64,000 bases of DNA, from the NCBI GenBank assembly GCA_930633525.1, contig CAKNFP010000001.1:4587501-4651500 (forward strand), written 5' to 3'. Below the pieces are notes generated by a model. It had not been told where the DNA came from and did no database searches. It worked only from the letters and a program-made list of their open reading frames with translations. Position numbers and translations under genes: made by a program. The stretch is from Hyphomicrobiales bacterium. GTDB lineage: Bacteria > Pseudomonadota > Alphaproteobacteria > Rhizobiales > Beijerinckiaceae. Of this stretch, positions 1 to 9,559 are shown piece by piece (position 1 is the stretch's first letter; every line of letters begins with the position of its first letter).

Positions 1-1
1 G

Positions 2-304
2 ACGGCCGAGTTCGAGACATGGCGTCGCATTCGTGATTCGGAAGGCGCGGAGGGATGGGTCCTGCACAGCCTGCTCTCCGGCCGGCGGACCGCGCTCGTC
101 GCACCTTGGGAAAAGGGCCAGACCTTCGACATGCGCGACCAGACCGACGCAAAATCGGCGGTCACCGCCCGGCTCCAGGCGGGCGTTATCGCCAATGTGC
201 GCTCGTGCGACGGCACATGGTGCAGTGTGATGGTGCGCGACGTCGGGGGTTACATGAAGCAGGATCGCCTCTGGGGCGTTTATCCGCACGAACAGGTCAA
301 GTGA
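2..304 (+). CDS. SH3 domain protein (C-terminal part)
   Basis: The window opens inside this gene; about 100 codons and the TGA stop remain, so the start and any signal peptide are off the left edge. The remaining protein reads as two bacterial SH3 modules: an 'EGWVLHSLLSGRRTA' strand-turn, then about 50 residues later 'GGYMKQDRLWGVYP'. This is the pattern of the exported SH3_4/DUF1058 family common in Hyphomicrobiales, whose members sit in the periplasm and are thought to bind peptidoglycan or proteins. No enzymatic motif is visible. It converges with otsA across 130 bases in which I see no clear terminator. The family call is recognition from memory; the role is unknown. Confidence 0.7.
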   Translation, partial: TAEFETWRRIRDSEGAEGWVLHSLLSGRRTALVAPWEKGQTFDMRDQTDAKSAVTARLQAGVIANVRSCDGTWCSVMVRDVGGYMKQDRLWGVYPHEQVK

Positions 305-434
305 CTGGAAGCGGCCCTGGCGGACGAGTGTCCCGGCCGCGCGTCCAAAATCGCGCGTGAGGGAAGCGGCAGCACGCCCGATTTTCTGAAGATCCGAAAG
401 CTCTTCCACCCGATCTGTTGACCGGTGCGATTTC

Positions 435-1829
435 CTACCAGGGCGAGCGTCGGCGATGGGTGACATGTTCAAGCGCGCTGAGGAAACTCGGTGCCCAGCC
501 TGCAATGTCCGTGGTTTCGAGCCGATCCCACATGGATTGCCAGCGTTGCCGCCGCTCCTCCAGCGGCATCGCGAGGGCCTGGCTCAGCGCGTTGGCGGTG
601 CCGTCCATGTCATAGGGATTAACTACCAGCGCCCCGTCGAGAACGCTGGCGGCGCCGGCGAAGCGCGAGATCACGAGCACGCCGGGATCCTCCGGGTTCT
701 GCGCCGCCACATATTCCTTGGCGACGAGATTCATGCCATCGCGAAGGGGCGTCACGACACCGACCTTCGCGACGCGATAGAGGCCCGCAAGTTCAAGCCG
801 TGTATGCGAGCGATTGACGTAGCGTATGGGGGTCCAGTTGGCCTCGCCGTAACGTCCGTTGATGCGGCCGGCCGTTTCACCGAGGGCGCGCTGCATGGCC
901 GCATATTCCGGGATGTCCCCGCGGCTCCGGGGAGTGATCTGCAGGAAGGTGACATGGCCACGCCACTCCGGCGCGGTTTCGAGCATGCGCTCGAACGCAT
1001 CAAGGCGCTGGGTGAGCCCCTTGGAATAGTCGAGACGATCGACCCCCATCAGCATGGGCCGGCCGTTCAGGCTCTCCGCAACCTCCGTGACGAAACGGGA
1101 GCGGCTGGCGCGTTTCGCCATCTTTGCAAAGCCGAGCCTGTCGATGCCCACGGGATAGACGCCCGTCCGCAGCTCACGCCCGGCTACCGAGAAGACATGG
1201 TCCTTGCGGGCGAAGGCGCCTAGCTCCTCAACCAGGTAGCGGCCGAAATTCACCGCGTCCCGCTCCGTCTGAAAGCCGACGAGGTCGCAGGCCGTCAGGG
1301 CATGGCCGATCTCGACATGGTTCGGCAGAGCGAGGAAGATGTCGGGCGAGGGCCAGGGAATATGCTGGAAATAGCCGATGCGGTTGTTGACGCCGCGCGC
1401 CCGCAAAGCCTCTGCAAGCGGAATGAGATGGTAGTCGTGGATCCAGATGACGTCGTCCGGCTCGATGTGCTTGATCAAAAGGTCCGCGAAGTAGCTGTTG
1501 ACCCGCCGGTAGCCCGCAAGGTCACGCCGGGCGAATTCAGTCAGATCCAGCCGGTAATGCAGCAGCGGCCATAGGGTGCGATTGGCGAAGCCGTTGTAAT
1601 ATTCCCCGAAATCCTCACTGGAGAGATCACAGAGGGCATAGGTTATCTTGCCGTGCTCCACGAGCGTCGCATCGGACTGTGGTGCTCCGATCTTGCCGCT
1701 CCAGCCGAACCATAAACCCCCTCTGTCGGCGAGAACATCATTGAGCGCCACGGCCAGCCCACCCGCGGCGACCCCGCTTTTTTTCGTGGGGACACCGACA
1801 CGGTTGGAAACGACCACCAGCTTGCTCAA
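435..1829 (-). CDS. otsA: alpha,alpha-trehalose-phosphate synthase
   Basis: Makes trehalose 6-phosphate from a nucleotide-activated glucose and glucose 6-phosphate in the cytosol, the first step of OtsAB trehalose synthesis. The 464 residues match the usual bacterial length (E. coli about 474). GT20 landmarks are in order: N-terminal '[10 protein letters not shown]', a glycine-rich '[12 protein letters not shown]' loop, 'WIHDYHL', '[13 protein letters not shown]', '[11 protein letters not shown]' and the C-terminal donor-site stretch '[14 protein letters not shown]'. The start is TTG; it is chosen because it gives the family N-terminus, follows a GGGAGGAGG ribosome site, and overlaps the upstream GH15 stop by four bases (TTGA). 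It is last in the run otsB-GH15-otsA, so probably translationally coupled. Identity is secure; donor preference (UDP or GDP glucose) cannot be told. Confidence 0.95.
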   Translation of the reverse strand: MSKLVVVSNRVGVPTKKSGVAAGGLAVALNDVLADRGGLWFGWSGKIGAPQSDATLVEHGKITYALCDLSSEDFGEYYNGFANRTLWPLLHYRLDLTEFARRDLAGYRRVNSYFADLLIKHIEPDDVIWIHDYHLIPLAEALRARGVNNRIGYFQHIPWPSPDIFLALPNHVEIGHALTACDLVGFQTERDAVNFGRYLVEELGAFARKDHVFSVAGRELRTGVYPVGIDRLGFAKMAKRASRSRFVTEVAESLNGRPMLMGVDRLDYSKGLTQRLDAFERMLETAPEWRGHVTFLQITPRSRGDIPEYAAMQRALGETAGRINGRYGEANWTPIRYVNRSHTRLELAGLYRVAKVGVVTPLRDGMNLVAKEYVAAQNPEDPGVLVISRFAGAASVLDGALVVNPYDMDGTANALSQALAMPLEERRQRWQSMWDRLETTDIAGWAPSFLSALEHVTHRRRSPW

Positions 1830-3664
1830 AAGGCCTCCTCCCAGGATCGCGACAGTGACAAGGCGGCGTGAATAAGCCCCACCATTGAATAAGTCTGGGG
1901 GAAGTTACCCCAAAGCTCACCCGTCTCGACATGAATGCCTTCGGAGAGAAGGCCGAGACTATTACGACGGCCGAGTACGTGCTTGAATAATTCGCGCGCT
2001 TCCGCCCCACGGCCAATCTTAGCCAAAGCCTCAATGTACCACAGCGTACAGATCGTGAAGGCCGTCTCCGGCTTTCCGAAATCATCTTCTCCGGCGTAAC
2101 GGAACAGATGATTTCCTCGCTTGAGGCGCTTGCCGATCAGCTCGACTGTTGAACGGAAACGCGGATCATCCGCCCGAACCAGGCCGATATCCGCCAAGAG
2201 CAGCAAGGCTGCATCAACATCCGTGCCACCGAATGACGAAACAAAGCTTTGCAGTTCCTCGTTCCATGCTTCCGCAAAAATTCTTGAGCGAAGCCGGTCG
2301 GCATGCTCGCGCCAATATGTCGCGCGGTCGGTGAGTTCGAGCTTCAGCGCGATGCGTGCCAGACGGTCGCAGGCGGCCCAGCACATGGCGGCCGAATGGG
2401 TATGGACGCTTGAAAGCGTCCGGTATTCCCACAGGCCGGCGTCCGGTTCGTTCCAGAGGATAGCGGCTCGTTCTCCCAAAGCCTCAAGGCGATAGAAAAG
2501 GTCAAGGTCGCCCCGGACATCCAGGCGTTCGTCGAAGAAGCACTGGGAGATAGCCAGGATCACCGAGCCATAGCCGTCGTTCTGGCGCTGGAGATAGGCG
2601 GCATTGCCGCGCCTGACAGGCCCGTAGCCGCGATATCCGGGCAACACTTCGAGCGTATATTCGTCGATCTTGGATTCGAACTGCAGTCCGAACAGAGGCT
2701 GCAGTTCGCGGTCAGCGCTGCGGGCTACCACGTTGGCGACATAGCTGATGAAGTCTTCCATCGTCTTGGTCACGCCAAGACGATTGAGCGCGCGAACCGT
2801 GAAGAAGGAATCGCGCAGCCAGCAGTAGCGATAATCCCAGGTCCGGCCGCTCGTTCCATATTCAGGGATCGAGGTGGTGAGGGCCGCAACGATGCCGCCA
2901 GTTTCCTCATAGGCGCAGAGCTTCAACGTGATCGCTGCGCGAATGACCACATCCTGCCATTCATAGGGAATGGCGAGATAGCGTACCCATTCCCGCCAGT
3001 ACTGAGTCGTTTCCTCGAGGAAATGCCGGTAAACGGCGGCGGGCGCTTCGCTGAGCGTTTCATCGGAGCCGAGCACGAAGGTGAGCGGCTTGTCGAGTGC
3101 GAAAGCCACTTCGTCCAGGATCAGGCCCGGCGAGGCATCCGTCGTCAAGCGCAGTGTCTGCTCGCCGAGGCGGAAGCGGATATGGTTCGATCCACGCGTA
3201 ATTTCCGGCGCCAGCTGACCAAAGTCCGCGCGTGGCCTGATTCGAATCGTCACCTGTGGCGTACCGACAACCGGCTCGATCTGACGCATGAGCATGGCCG
3301 GGCGGAAGATGCGCCCGCTGAATTTGAAGCGGGGCGCGAAATCGACCACCCGAACACGCGCGCCGTCGGCGGTCTCGATGAGTGTTTCAAGAATCGCGGT
3401 ATTCGGAAGATAGCGCCGCTCGGTCGTGACGACATTCTCGATGTCGATCGAAAAGGCGCCATCACCTTTGTCGATGCTGCCGAGCAGGGCGTGGAAGACG
3501 GGATCTCCATCCAGTCGGGGATAGCAGCACCAGACGATGCTGGCCTTGTCATCGATCAGCGCCGCGAGCGCGCTGTTGCCGATAACGCCGAGATCGAGAT
3601 TCGCGGGCATGGGATCGATGCCCGCTGCCGCATGAGCAGGTTTGCTCAGTCCGTCTGATATCAT
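1826..3664 (-). CDS. glycoside hydrolase family 15 protein (glucoamylase/trehalase-like)
   Basis: A 612-residue GH15-type protein. The N-terminal beta domain begins 'GNSALAALIDDKASIVWCC' (residues 30-47), and the (alpha/alpha)6 barrel begins near residue 230 with the family signature 'RTWDYRYCWLRDS' (about 274-286). Later barrel motifs are 'LWEYR', 'CWAACDRLAR' and 'GKPETAFTICTLWY'. There is no signal peptide, so the protein is cytosolic. Family members hydrolyse alpha-glucosidic bonds; some actinobacterial relatives are trehalases. Its place between otsB and otsA, with four-base overlaps on both sides (ATGA with otsB, TTGA with otsA), makes trehalose or a related alpha-glucan the likely substrate, but this is inference. 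GH15 genes within ots operons are common in alphaproteobacteria and remain poorly characterised. Confidence 0.88.
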   Translation of the reverse strand: MISDGLSKPAHAAAGIDPMPANLDLGVIGNSALAALIDDKASIVWCCYPRLDGDPVFHALLGSIDKGDGAFSIDIENVVTTERRYLPNTAILETLIETADGARVRVVDFAPRFKFSGRIFRPAMLMRQIEPVVGTPQVTIRIRPRADFGQLAPEITRGSNHIRFRLGEQTLRLTTDASPGLILDEVAFALDKPLTFVLGSDETLSEAPAAVYRHFLEETTQYWREWVRYLAIPYEWQDVVIRAAITLKLCAYEETGGIVAALTTSIPEYGTSGRTWDYRYCWLRDSFFTVRALNRLGVTKTMEDFISYVANVVARSADRELQPLFGLQFESKIDEYTLEVLPGYRGYGPVRRGNAAYLQRQNDGYGSVILAISQCFFDERLDVRGDLDLFYRLEALGERAAILWNEPDAGLWEYRTLSSVHTHSAAMCWAACDRLARIALKLELTDRATYWREHADRLRSRIFAEAWNEELQSFVSSFGGTDVDAALLLLADIGLVRADDPRFRSTVELIGKRLKRGNHLFRYAGEDDFGKPETAFTICTLWYIEALAKIGRGAEARELFKHVLGRRNSLGLLSEGIHVETGELWGNFPQTYSMVGLIHAALSLSRSWEEAF

Positions 3665-4476
3665 GCAATCGCTCCGACCGGCTCCAAATTCTCGGCGCCG
3701 GCCAGAGCGATGAACTTCCGAACGCTGGCGGGATTGGGAAGGGACAGGTTCGCGCCCGCTTCCTCCGCTGGCCGGCCAATAACGACCGCGACTCCGCCCT
3801 TCTCGCGAGCAGCCGCAAATGCATCCTCATCCGTGCGGTCATCGCCGAAGAAGACAGGCAGGCGACCGGCAAAAGGCTCCTCACGCATGAAGGCCATGAG
3901 GGCGGAACCCTTGTGGGCGCCTGTTGTGCGCAACTCGACCACCGCCTTGCCCGGCAACACGTCAAGCGTACCGTCGCTGGCCTCGGCCAGGCGGGTCAAG
4001 AGCCGCTTCACCGGCAGGCGCTGCTCCGGCGCGGCGCGATAGTGCAAGGCGATGGAGAGATCCTTGTCCTCGACGAGAACGCCCGTCATGTCGTCGAGGG
4101 CTGCCATGATGGTGGCACGGGCCGCTTCCAGCATTGGGGGGGCTCCGATCCGCTGCAAAACGCCATTGGCATCCCGTCGCTCAAGGCCATGCAGTCCGCC
4201 GATCGGGGTCACCGCATTCTCGAAGCGTCCGTCGAGCCATTCAATGGACCGCCCGCTGAGGAGTGCGAGCGCAGCGCCGTACCGGCGGGAAAGGCACCGC
4301 AGGCTCTCCGGCAGGTCTGCGGGAACCTCGACGGCATCGGGCGACATGGCGATCTCGATCAGCGTGCCGTCGACATCGAAAAAGAGGGCGTAGTCCGTGG
4401 GATTTTCGACGATTGTCCTCAGCAGCGACGAGGCCGCAACAGAATCATCGTCTGTTCCGTTAACTCCAGACACCAT
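3661..4476 (-). CDS. otsB: trehalose-phosphatase
   Basis: Removes phosphate from trehalose 6-phosphate, the second step of OtsAB synthesis. It is a HAD-superfamily enzyme: motif I 'FFDVDGTL' at residues 32-39 holds the nucleophile Asp34 and Asp36, and motif IV 'GDDRTDEDAF' is at about 211-220. Length from the chosen start is 271 residues, close to E. coli OtsB (266). The ATG at 4474-4476 is chosen because GGAGCCGGAG lies just upstream. An in-frame TTG at 4533 would add 19 residues and overlap the irr stop by four bases, but it gives no family-like sequence. The gene ends in an ATGA overlap with the GH15 gene. The gap to irr is 53 bases, so irr, otsB, GH15 and otsA may share a transcript. Confidence 0.93.
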   Translation of the reverse strand: MVSGVNGTDDDSVAASSLLRTIVENPTDYALFFDVDGTLIEIAMSPDAVEVPADLPESLRCLSRRYGAALALLSGRSIEWLDGRFENAVTPIGGLHGLERRDANGVLQRIGAPPMLEAARATIMAALDDMTGVLVEDKDLSIALHYRAAPEQRLPVKRLLTRLAEASDGTLDVLPGKAVVELRTTGAHKGSALMAFMREEPFAGRLPVFFGDDRTDEDAFAAAREKGGVAVVIGRPAEEAGANLSLPNPASVRKFIALAGAENLEPVGAIA

Positions 4477-4529
4477 ACTCACTCCGGCTCCATCCGTGGC
4501 CGGCTGCAGACTTAGGACGCGTGAAAAAA

Positions 4530-5033
4530 TCAAGCCTTCCGACGCAGGCGAACGATGACGTCCACGCGCGCGACCTCCATACCGGGAGGGGGCTCGGGAA
4601 GATCGCTGACCGCGACGGCAGGCGCCGGGATATCCATGAGCGTGTCGTCCCCTTCAAGAAAGAAGTGGTGATGGTCGGACACGTTGGTATCGAAATAGGT
4701 CTTCGATCCGTCGACGGCGAGTTCCCGGAGCAGGCCAGCCTCGGTGAACTGGTGAAGGGTGTTGTAGACGGTGGCCAGTGAGACGGGCACGCGCGCAAGT
4801 GTCGCCTCTTCATAGAGCATTTCGGCAGAGACGTGCCGATCGCCCTTGGCGAAGAGAAGCCAGCCCAACGAGATGCGCTGGCGCGTCGGACGCAGACCCG
4901 CCTTGCGCAAATGCTCACGCAAGTCGTGGACCGGGCAACCGTGGCGCGGTGACGGGTCGGCGATAGTCCCGCCGGAGCGCTGCGAAGTCTCTGCCGAATC
5001 GCGCGCTATGCGGACCTGAACGGTCTCCGTCAT
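4530..5033 (-). CDS. irr: Fur-family iron response regulator Irr
   Basis: Irr is the rhizobial Fur-family protein that represses or activates iron genes when iron and heme are low and is degraded when it binds heme. Here 'HGCPVHDL' carries a Cys-Pro heme regulatory motif (Cys33-Pro34 from the chosen start), as in Bradyrhizobium Irr. It is followed by the winged helix 'AGLRPTRQRISLGWLLF...SLATVYNTLHQF' and the histidine cluster 'DHHHFF', the second heme site. The C-terminus 'VDVIVRLRRKA' matches the family. The ATG at 5031-5033 is preferred (GGAAAGTGGA upstream, 167 residues); an in-frame GTG at 5075 would add 14 residues. It is divergent from fabA and upstream of otsB on the same strand. The irr/fabA arrangement is widespread in Hyphomicrobiales. 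Confidence 0.93.
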   Translation of the reverse strand: MTETVQVRIARDSAETSQRSGGTIADPSPRHGCPVHDLREHLRKAGLRPTRQRISLGWLLFAKGDRHVSAEMLYEEATLARVPVSLATVYNTLHQFTEAGLLRELAVDGSKTYFDTNVSDHHHFFLEGDDTLMDIPAPAVAVSDLPEPPPGMEVARVDVIVRLRRKA

Positions 5034-5387
5034 CGTTCCACTTTCCAGATCTGAAGGGTCAATGCTGTCTATCACCTTATAACAATAAGAACTTTAGGCT
5101 TTCGCCGCAACCCGCGTGCCCAGGGAAGGGCCGATCAAATGTCCGGCAGCTTCAGGTTTCGCCAATCCGACACCGGCTTTGCGACGTTGTTTGCAGGCAA
5201 GGGCATGCGGCGCCGGCAAACCCGCGTGACCGCTCATTAGTCAGGGCTGGCGGTTGAGCATCCTGCGCTAAAACGTTGCAGCCCCGCTTTCGGCCATCAA
5301 GGCTGTATGTTACGACATCGTTGAATGAGCCGGCTCCGAACGAGCCAGTGAAACGTGACGAAATGATGAAGAGGTTGCCTGAGGGAT
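5034..5387. promoter_or_regulatory. divergent irr/fabA intergenic region
   Basis: The 354 bases between divergent irr and fabA hold no convincing gene. The irr-proximal end is AT-rich; a TATAAG hexamer on the minus strand at 5076-5081 could be a -10 element, which would put the ATG at 5033 some 43 bases downstream and argue against the GTG at 5075. I found no clean Irr box or other operator by eye. fabA has a GAGG-containing ribosome site just before its ATG. Confidence 0.4.
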
Positions 5388-5912
5388 ATGGAGCGGCAGT
5401 CTAGTTTTAACTACGAGGAGCTTCTGGCTTGCGGCCGCGGCGAGATGTTCGGCCCTGGCAATGCGCAGCTGCCTCTGCCGCCGATGCTGATGTTCGATCG
5501 GATCTCGGAGATCGCGGAAACCGGCGGAGCTTCGGGGAAGGGCTTGGTACGCGCCGAGCTGGATGTCAGGCCTGACCTCTGGTTCTTTCCATGCCACTTC
5601 AAGGGCGACCCTGTGATGCCAGGCTGCCTTGGGCTTGATGCTCTTTGGCAACTCGTCGGCTTCTATCTCGGTTGGCTTGGAGCACCGGGGCGGGGACGAG
5701 CGCTGGGCGTTGGCGAGGTGAAATTCGTCGACCAGGTGCTGCCGAGCGTGAAGAAGGTCGTCTACGGAATCGACCTGAAGCGCGTTTTTCGCTCCAAGCT
5801 GGTTCTCGGCATCGCCGACGGCTGGCTGGAGGCGGACGGCAAGCGCATCTATCTCGCGCAGGATTTGCGTGTCGGACTGTTCCAGGTCCAGGCAGACGCC
5901 CAAGGCGGCTGA
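5388..5912 (+). CDS. fabA: 3-hydroxydecanoyl-ACP dehydratase/isomerase
   Basis: Dehydrates 3-hydroxydecanoyl-ACP and isomerises the trans-2 product to cis-3-decenoyl-ACP, the branch point of the oxygen-independent route to unsaturated fatty acids. The 174 residues match the family length. The active-site block '[21 protein letters not shown]' places the catalytic His at residue 70 and Asp at residue 84, the same positions as in E. coli FabA. ATG 5388 follows a GAGG site. It is the first gene of a rightward fabA-fabB-fabI series; FabA and FabB act together and are normally found as a pair. Identity is secure. Confidence 0.97.
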   Translation: MERQSSFNYEELLACGRGEMFGPGNAQLPLPPMLMFDRISEIAETGGASGKGLVRAELDVRPDLWFFPCHFKGDPVMPGCLGLDALWQLVGFYLGWLGAPGRGRALGVGEVKFVDQVLPSVKKVVYGIDLKRVFRSKLVLGIADGWLEADGKRIYLAQDLRVGLFQVQADAQGG

Positions 5913-6034
5913 CCTGTGTGACGCGCGCCGTGTCGTAGCCAGTTGATAGAAGAGGCTGGACTTGGCGGCGCCGAGTGGCCATATCGCGGGGCAGAAATGG
6001 CCGCGAGGTCGAAGGCAAGGCAGAGGATATTGCG

Positions 6035-7252
6035 ATGAAACGCGTTGTGGTGACGGGGATGGGCATCGTCTCGTCCATCGGCAACAACACGCAGGAGGTG
6101 CTTGCATCGCTGCGCGAGGCACGCTCCGGCATCGTCTTTGCGGACGACTACGCCAAACTCGGGTTCCGCTGCCAGGTCCATGGCGCGCCGACGATGGATC
6201 CCGCCGAGGTGGTCGATCGGCGAGCCATGCGTTTCCTCGGTGAAGGAGCGGCCTGGAACCACGTGGCCATGGAACAGGCGATCCTTGATTCCGGGCTGGC
6301 GCCGGACCAGGTCTCCAACATCCGCACCGGCATCATCATGGGTTCCGGTGGCCCGTCGACGCGCACGCTCGTCGAAGCGGCCGACATCGCGCGCACCAAG
6401 GGGCCGAAGCGCATCGGCCCGTTCGCGGTGCCGAAGGCCATGTCCTCAACGGCTTCCGCGACGCTCGCAACCTGGTTCAAGATCAAGGGTGTCAACTATT
6501 CGATCTCGTCGGCCTGTGCCACATCGAATCACTGCATAGGCAATGCCTATGAGACCATCCAGATGGGCAAGCAGGACGTGGTCTTCGCAGGTGGCTGCGA
6601 GGAACTCGACTGGAGCCTGTCGATGCTGTTCGACGCCATGGGCGCCATGTCGTCAAAGTACAATGACCGCCCGCAGGTCGCGTCACGCGCCTATGACAAG
6701 AACCGCGACGGCTTCGTCATCGCCGGTGGGGCTGGCGTGCTTGTGCTCGAGGAGCTCGAGCACGCGAGGGCGCGCGGCGCCAAGATCTATGGCGAGATCG
6801 TCGGTTACGGCGCCACATCCGATGGCTACGACATGGTCGCGCCCTCGGGCGAAGGTGCGGTGCGCTGCATGCGCATGGCCTTGGAAAACGTGAAGGTGCC
6901 AGTCGACTACATCAACCCGCACGCCACCTCGACGCCTGTCGGCGACGAGAAGGAGATCGAGGCGATTCGCGAGGTGTTCGGCGACAAATGTCCGCCCATC
7001 TCGGCGACGAAGTCCCTCACGGGTCATTCCCTCGGCGCCACGGGGGTCCAGGAGGCGATCTATTCGCTTCTGATGATGAACAACGGCTTCATCTGCGAAA
7101 GCGCCAATATCGAGGAGATCGATCCGCTCTTCGCTGACATGCCCATCGTCCGCAAGCGGATCGACGACGTGAAGCTTGGCTGCGTGCTGTCGAACTCCTT
7201 CGGTTTCGGCGGCACCAACGCGACGATCGTCATGAAGCGTGTCGATCTCTGA
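6035..7252 (+). CDS. fabB: beta-ketoacyl-ACP synthase I
   Basis: Condenses malonyl-ACP with acyl-ACP and elongates the cis-3-decenoyl-ACP made by FabA. The 405 residues begin '[18 protein letters not shown]', the canonical FabB start. The catalytic triad is visible as Cys161 in '[10 protein letters not shown]', His296 in '[11 protein letters not shown]' and His331 in 'GHSLGATG', the pattern of the KAS I/II family. The ATG at 6035 is chosen because it gives the canonical N-terminus and follows AGAGGAT; an earlier in-frame ATG at 5975 only adds 20 residues unlike the family. It lies 122 bases after fabA on the same strand. The partnership with FabA favours KAS I over KAS II. Confidence 0.96.
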   Translation: MKRVVVTGMGIVSSIGNNTQEVLASLREARSGIVFADDYAKLGFRCQVHGAPTMDPAEVVDRRAMRFLGEGAAWNHVAMEQAILDSGLAPDQVSNIRTGIIMGSGGPSTRTLVEAADIARTKGPKRIGPFAVPKAMSSTASATLATWFKIKGVNYSISSACATSNHCIGNAYETIQMGKQDVVFAGGCEELDWSLSMLFDAMGAMSSKYNDRPQVASRAYDKNRDGFVIAGGAGVLVLEELEHARARGAKIYGEIVGYGATSDGYDMVAPSGEGAVRCMRMALENVKVPVDYINPHATSTPVGDEKEIEAIREVFGDKCPPISATKSLTGHSLGATGVQEAIYSLLMMNNGFICESANIEEIDPLFADMPIVRKRIDDVKLGCVLSNSFGFGGTNATIVMKRVDL

Positions 7253-7500
7253 CGCGCAGCCACGCTGCGCATTGGTCTCGATGGGCGGCGGCGCCTCGGA
7301 GCCTGTGGACATCGATTTTCAGATCAAGATTAGCGAGCGGCGGGTGGCGTAGTATCAGTTCAGCTGCCGCTCTTGTCTTGTGTTTCAGGCTAACTATCCG
7401 CCGTGGTCGCACGCCATGTGACCCGCTGCGGGATGGCCAATAGGAGCTGGCTGCCCGCGCGGCTGCCACGGTTGGATCCTCGGTAACAAGGACGTCAGGA

Positions 7501-8358
7501 ATGGTCACTACTGGACTGATGCAGGGAAAACGCGGTCTCGTGATGGGCGTTGCAAACGACCATTCCATTGCCTGGGGCATCGCCAAGGCGTTGAGCGACC
7601 ATGGTGCAGAACTCGCCTTCACCTATCAGGGTGATTCGCTCCGCAAGCGCGTGGCTCCGCTCGCCGCATCGGTCGGATCGTCCCTCGTGCTGCCTTGCGA
7701 TGTCGAGGATCTCGCATCCGTGGATGGGTTGTTCGCGACTCTGAAGGAGAGTTGGGGCGCACTTGATTTCGTCGTCCACGCGATCGCCTTTTCCGACAAG
7801 TCGGAACTCAAGGGGCGTTACGCGGACACCTCTCGCGAGAATTTCTCGCGCACCATGCTGATCTCCTGCTTCTCCTTCACAGAGGTCGCCAAGCGGGCCG
7901 CTGCACTGATGCCGAACGGCGGCTCGATGCTCACCCTGACCTATGGCGGCTCGACCCGCGTGATGCCGAACTACAACGTGATGGGCGTTGCGAAAGCAGC
8001 GCTCGAGGCAGGCGTGCGTTACCTTGCCGGAGACTTCGGCGCGGAGGGAATTCGCGTCAATGCCATATCGGCCGGGCCGGTGCGGACCCTGGCCGGCGCG
8101 GGCATCACTGATGCGCGGCTGATGTTCAACTACCAGCGTGCCCACGCGCCGCTGCGCCGCACGGTGACGATCGAGGAGATCGGCGGCGCGGCCCTCTATC
8201 TCCTGTCGGACCTGTCAACCGGTGTGACCGGCGAGATCCACTACGTCGATTCCGGCTACAACATCATCTCGATGCCGCGTCCGGACGTGCTCAAGGCGCA
8301 GGAAGTCGCGGAAACGGTCGCCGAGGCGGCGGCGGGCGAGACCGTCAAGGCGGACTGA
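7501..8358 (+). CDS. fabI: enoyl-ACP reductase (NADH)
   Basis: Reduces trans-2-enoyl-ACP in the last step of each fatty acid elongation cycle. It is a 285-residue short-chain dehydrogenase fold. The N-terminal nucleotide loop 'GVANDHSIAWGIAKAL' and the catalytic pair Tyr158/Lys165 in 'YNVMGVAK' are FabI-specific, and Tyr148 ('TYGG') corresponds to the second E. coli tyrosine. 'NAISAGPVRTLAGAGI' is the substrate loop. ATG 7501 follows AAGGA about eight bases upstream. The motif 'HAIAF' has Ala where E. coli has Gly93, a position linked to triclosan sensitivity. It lies 248 bases after fabB, so it may have its own promoter. Its end is only nine bases from the convergent AEC gene. Confidence 0.96.
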   Translation: MVTTGLMQGKRGLVMGVANDHSIAWGIAKALSDHGAELAFTYQGDSLRKRVAPLAASVGSSLVLPCDVEDLASVDGLFATLKESWGALDFVVHAIAFSDKSELKGRYADTSRENFSRTMLISCFSFTEVAKRAAALMPNGGSMLTLTYGGSTRVMPNYNVMGVAKAALEAGVRYLAGDFGAEGIRVNAISAGPVRTLAGAGITDARLMFNYQRAHAPLRRTVTIEEIGGAALYLLSDLSTGVTGEIHYVDSGYNIISMPRPDVLKAQEVAETVAEAAAGETVKAD

Positions 8359-8367
8359 GCCAGGCTG

Positions 8368-9300
8368 CTACGGCACCAGCCAAGCCACCAGCAGCGAGGT
8401 CGTGATCACCGAGCCGAGCGTGGTGATCAGGATCGCGCGCGAGATCACGCCGGCGTCCAGCCTGTAATATTTGGCGAGCATAAACGGGCCGGTGCCGATG
8501 GGCAGGGCGCTCAAAAGGAGCGCCGTGCTCGCCCAGATATGGGGCAGCTCGAATACGCGGAAGGCCAGAAAGCCGGTGATGGCCGGCTGGACGAACAGCT
8601 TGAGCAGGACGACGCTCCACACGCCTCCATGTGCAACGACTGTCTGCCTCTCGGCGAGAAACAGGCCGATCGTGACGAGCGCGCAGGGACTTGCCGAGGC
8701 GCCGAGCAGCTCGAGGAAGCGGTCGATCGCCACGGGCAAGCCGAAACCTGACGCGGAATAGGCAGCGCCCAGAACCGGCGAGAGCATCAACGGGTTTTTC
8801 AGAAGGCCCCACGCGACTTTGGCGAGCGTATGGACGAGGTTTGGCGTCGCGGCGCGGTCCATCTCGATGAAAACGATCGCGATGCCGAAGATGATGCATG
8901 TGGTCATCAGCATGGCCACGGCTGCCGCCGGCAGGCTCGGCGCGCCGAAGGCCATCAGGGCAAGCGGCAGTCCCATATAGCCAGTATTGGGATAAGAAGC
9001 GGCGAGCGCGTTGACGGCACGATCAGCGAGGCTGGCGCGGGACCGCATCGAAAACAGCATCATCAGGGCGAAGGTGGCAATCATGCCGCCGCCGAAGGAG
9101 AGGATATACGGCCCGTTGCCGAGCATCGCCCAATCGGTCTGAACCATCGCGCGGAACAGCATGGCGGGTAGCGCGAGATAAATGACGTAGCGATTGAGCA
9201 CGTCGGTCGACTGCGGCGCCAGGATATTGACCCTGGCCGCGCCAAAACCGAGGGCGATCAACGCGAACACCGGAAAGACCGTGGCCAGAACCGTCTGCAA
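8368..9300 (-). CDS. AEC family permease (auxin efflux carrier-like)
   Basis: A 310-residue integral membrane protein of about ten hydrophobic segments split by a central hydrophilic stretch, the layout of the AEC/BART superfamily. The start 'VLATVFPVFALIALGFGAARV', the conserved early 'NRYVIYLALPAMLF', the mid-protein 'SYPNTGYMGLPL' and the late 'ASTALLLSALPIGTGPFMLA' fit the family, whose bacterial members export or import small organic acids and amino acids. The start is TTG at 9300: an in-frame stop lies six codons upstream and the first in-frame ATG would remove a membrane segment. A GGAG is nine bases upstream. It follows the glycosyltransferase cluster on the same strand after 259 bases, probably a separate unit. 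The substrate cannot be predicted. Confidence 0.85.
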   Translation of the reverse strand: MQTVLATVFPVFALIALGFGAARVNILAPQSTDVLNRYVIYLALPAMLFRAMVQTDWAMLGNGPYILSFGGGMIATFALMMLFSMRSRASLADRAVNALAASYPNTGYMGLPLALMAFGAPSLPAAAVAMLMTTCIIFGIAIVFIEMDRAATPNLVHTLAKVAWGLLKNPLMLSPVLGAAYSASGFGLPVAIDRFLELLGASASPCALVTIGLFLAERQTVVAHGGVWSVVLLKLFVQPAITGFLAFRVFELPHIWASTALLLSALPIGTGPFMLAKYYRLDAGVISRAILITTLGSVITTSLLVAWLVP

Positions 9301-9559
9301 ACACGGGGCTCCACATCAAACGCAGCGGAGCAGCTCTCCGGCAGCAGCCCCTTGCGGAGCCGCCACGCGCGATATCGGAGGAGCATCGTCTCGAACAGAC
9401 CCCGGCCGCGAGGGCAACGCGACGTCTCTACGCGATCGCGCGGAGCCCGGCCAGTGCAGCGCATGCAGGGCCGTCGCGATATCAGCTCATGCTAGGCTAT
9501 CTCCGGCGAAACGTGACAGAGATCAACGCCGCAGAGGCTTCCCTTCTTGGCGCGGACGT

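Noticed and set aside
5034..5387. Irr or RirA box in the irr/fabA interval
   Set aside because: Only partial matches to remembered consensus; nothing with clean symmetry.
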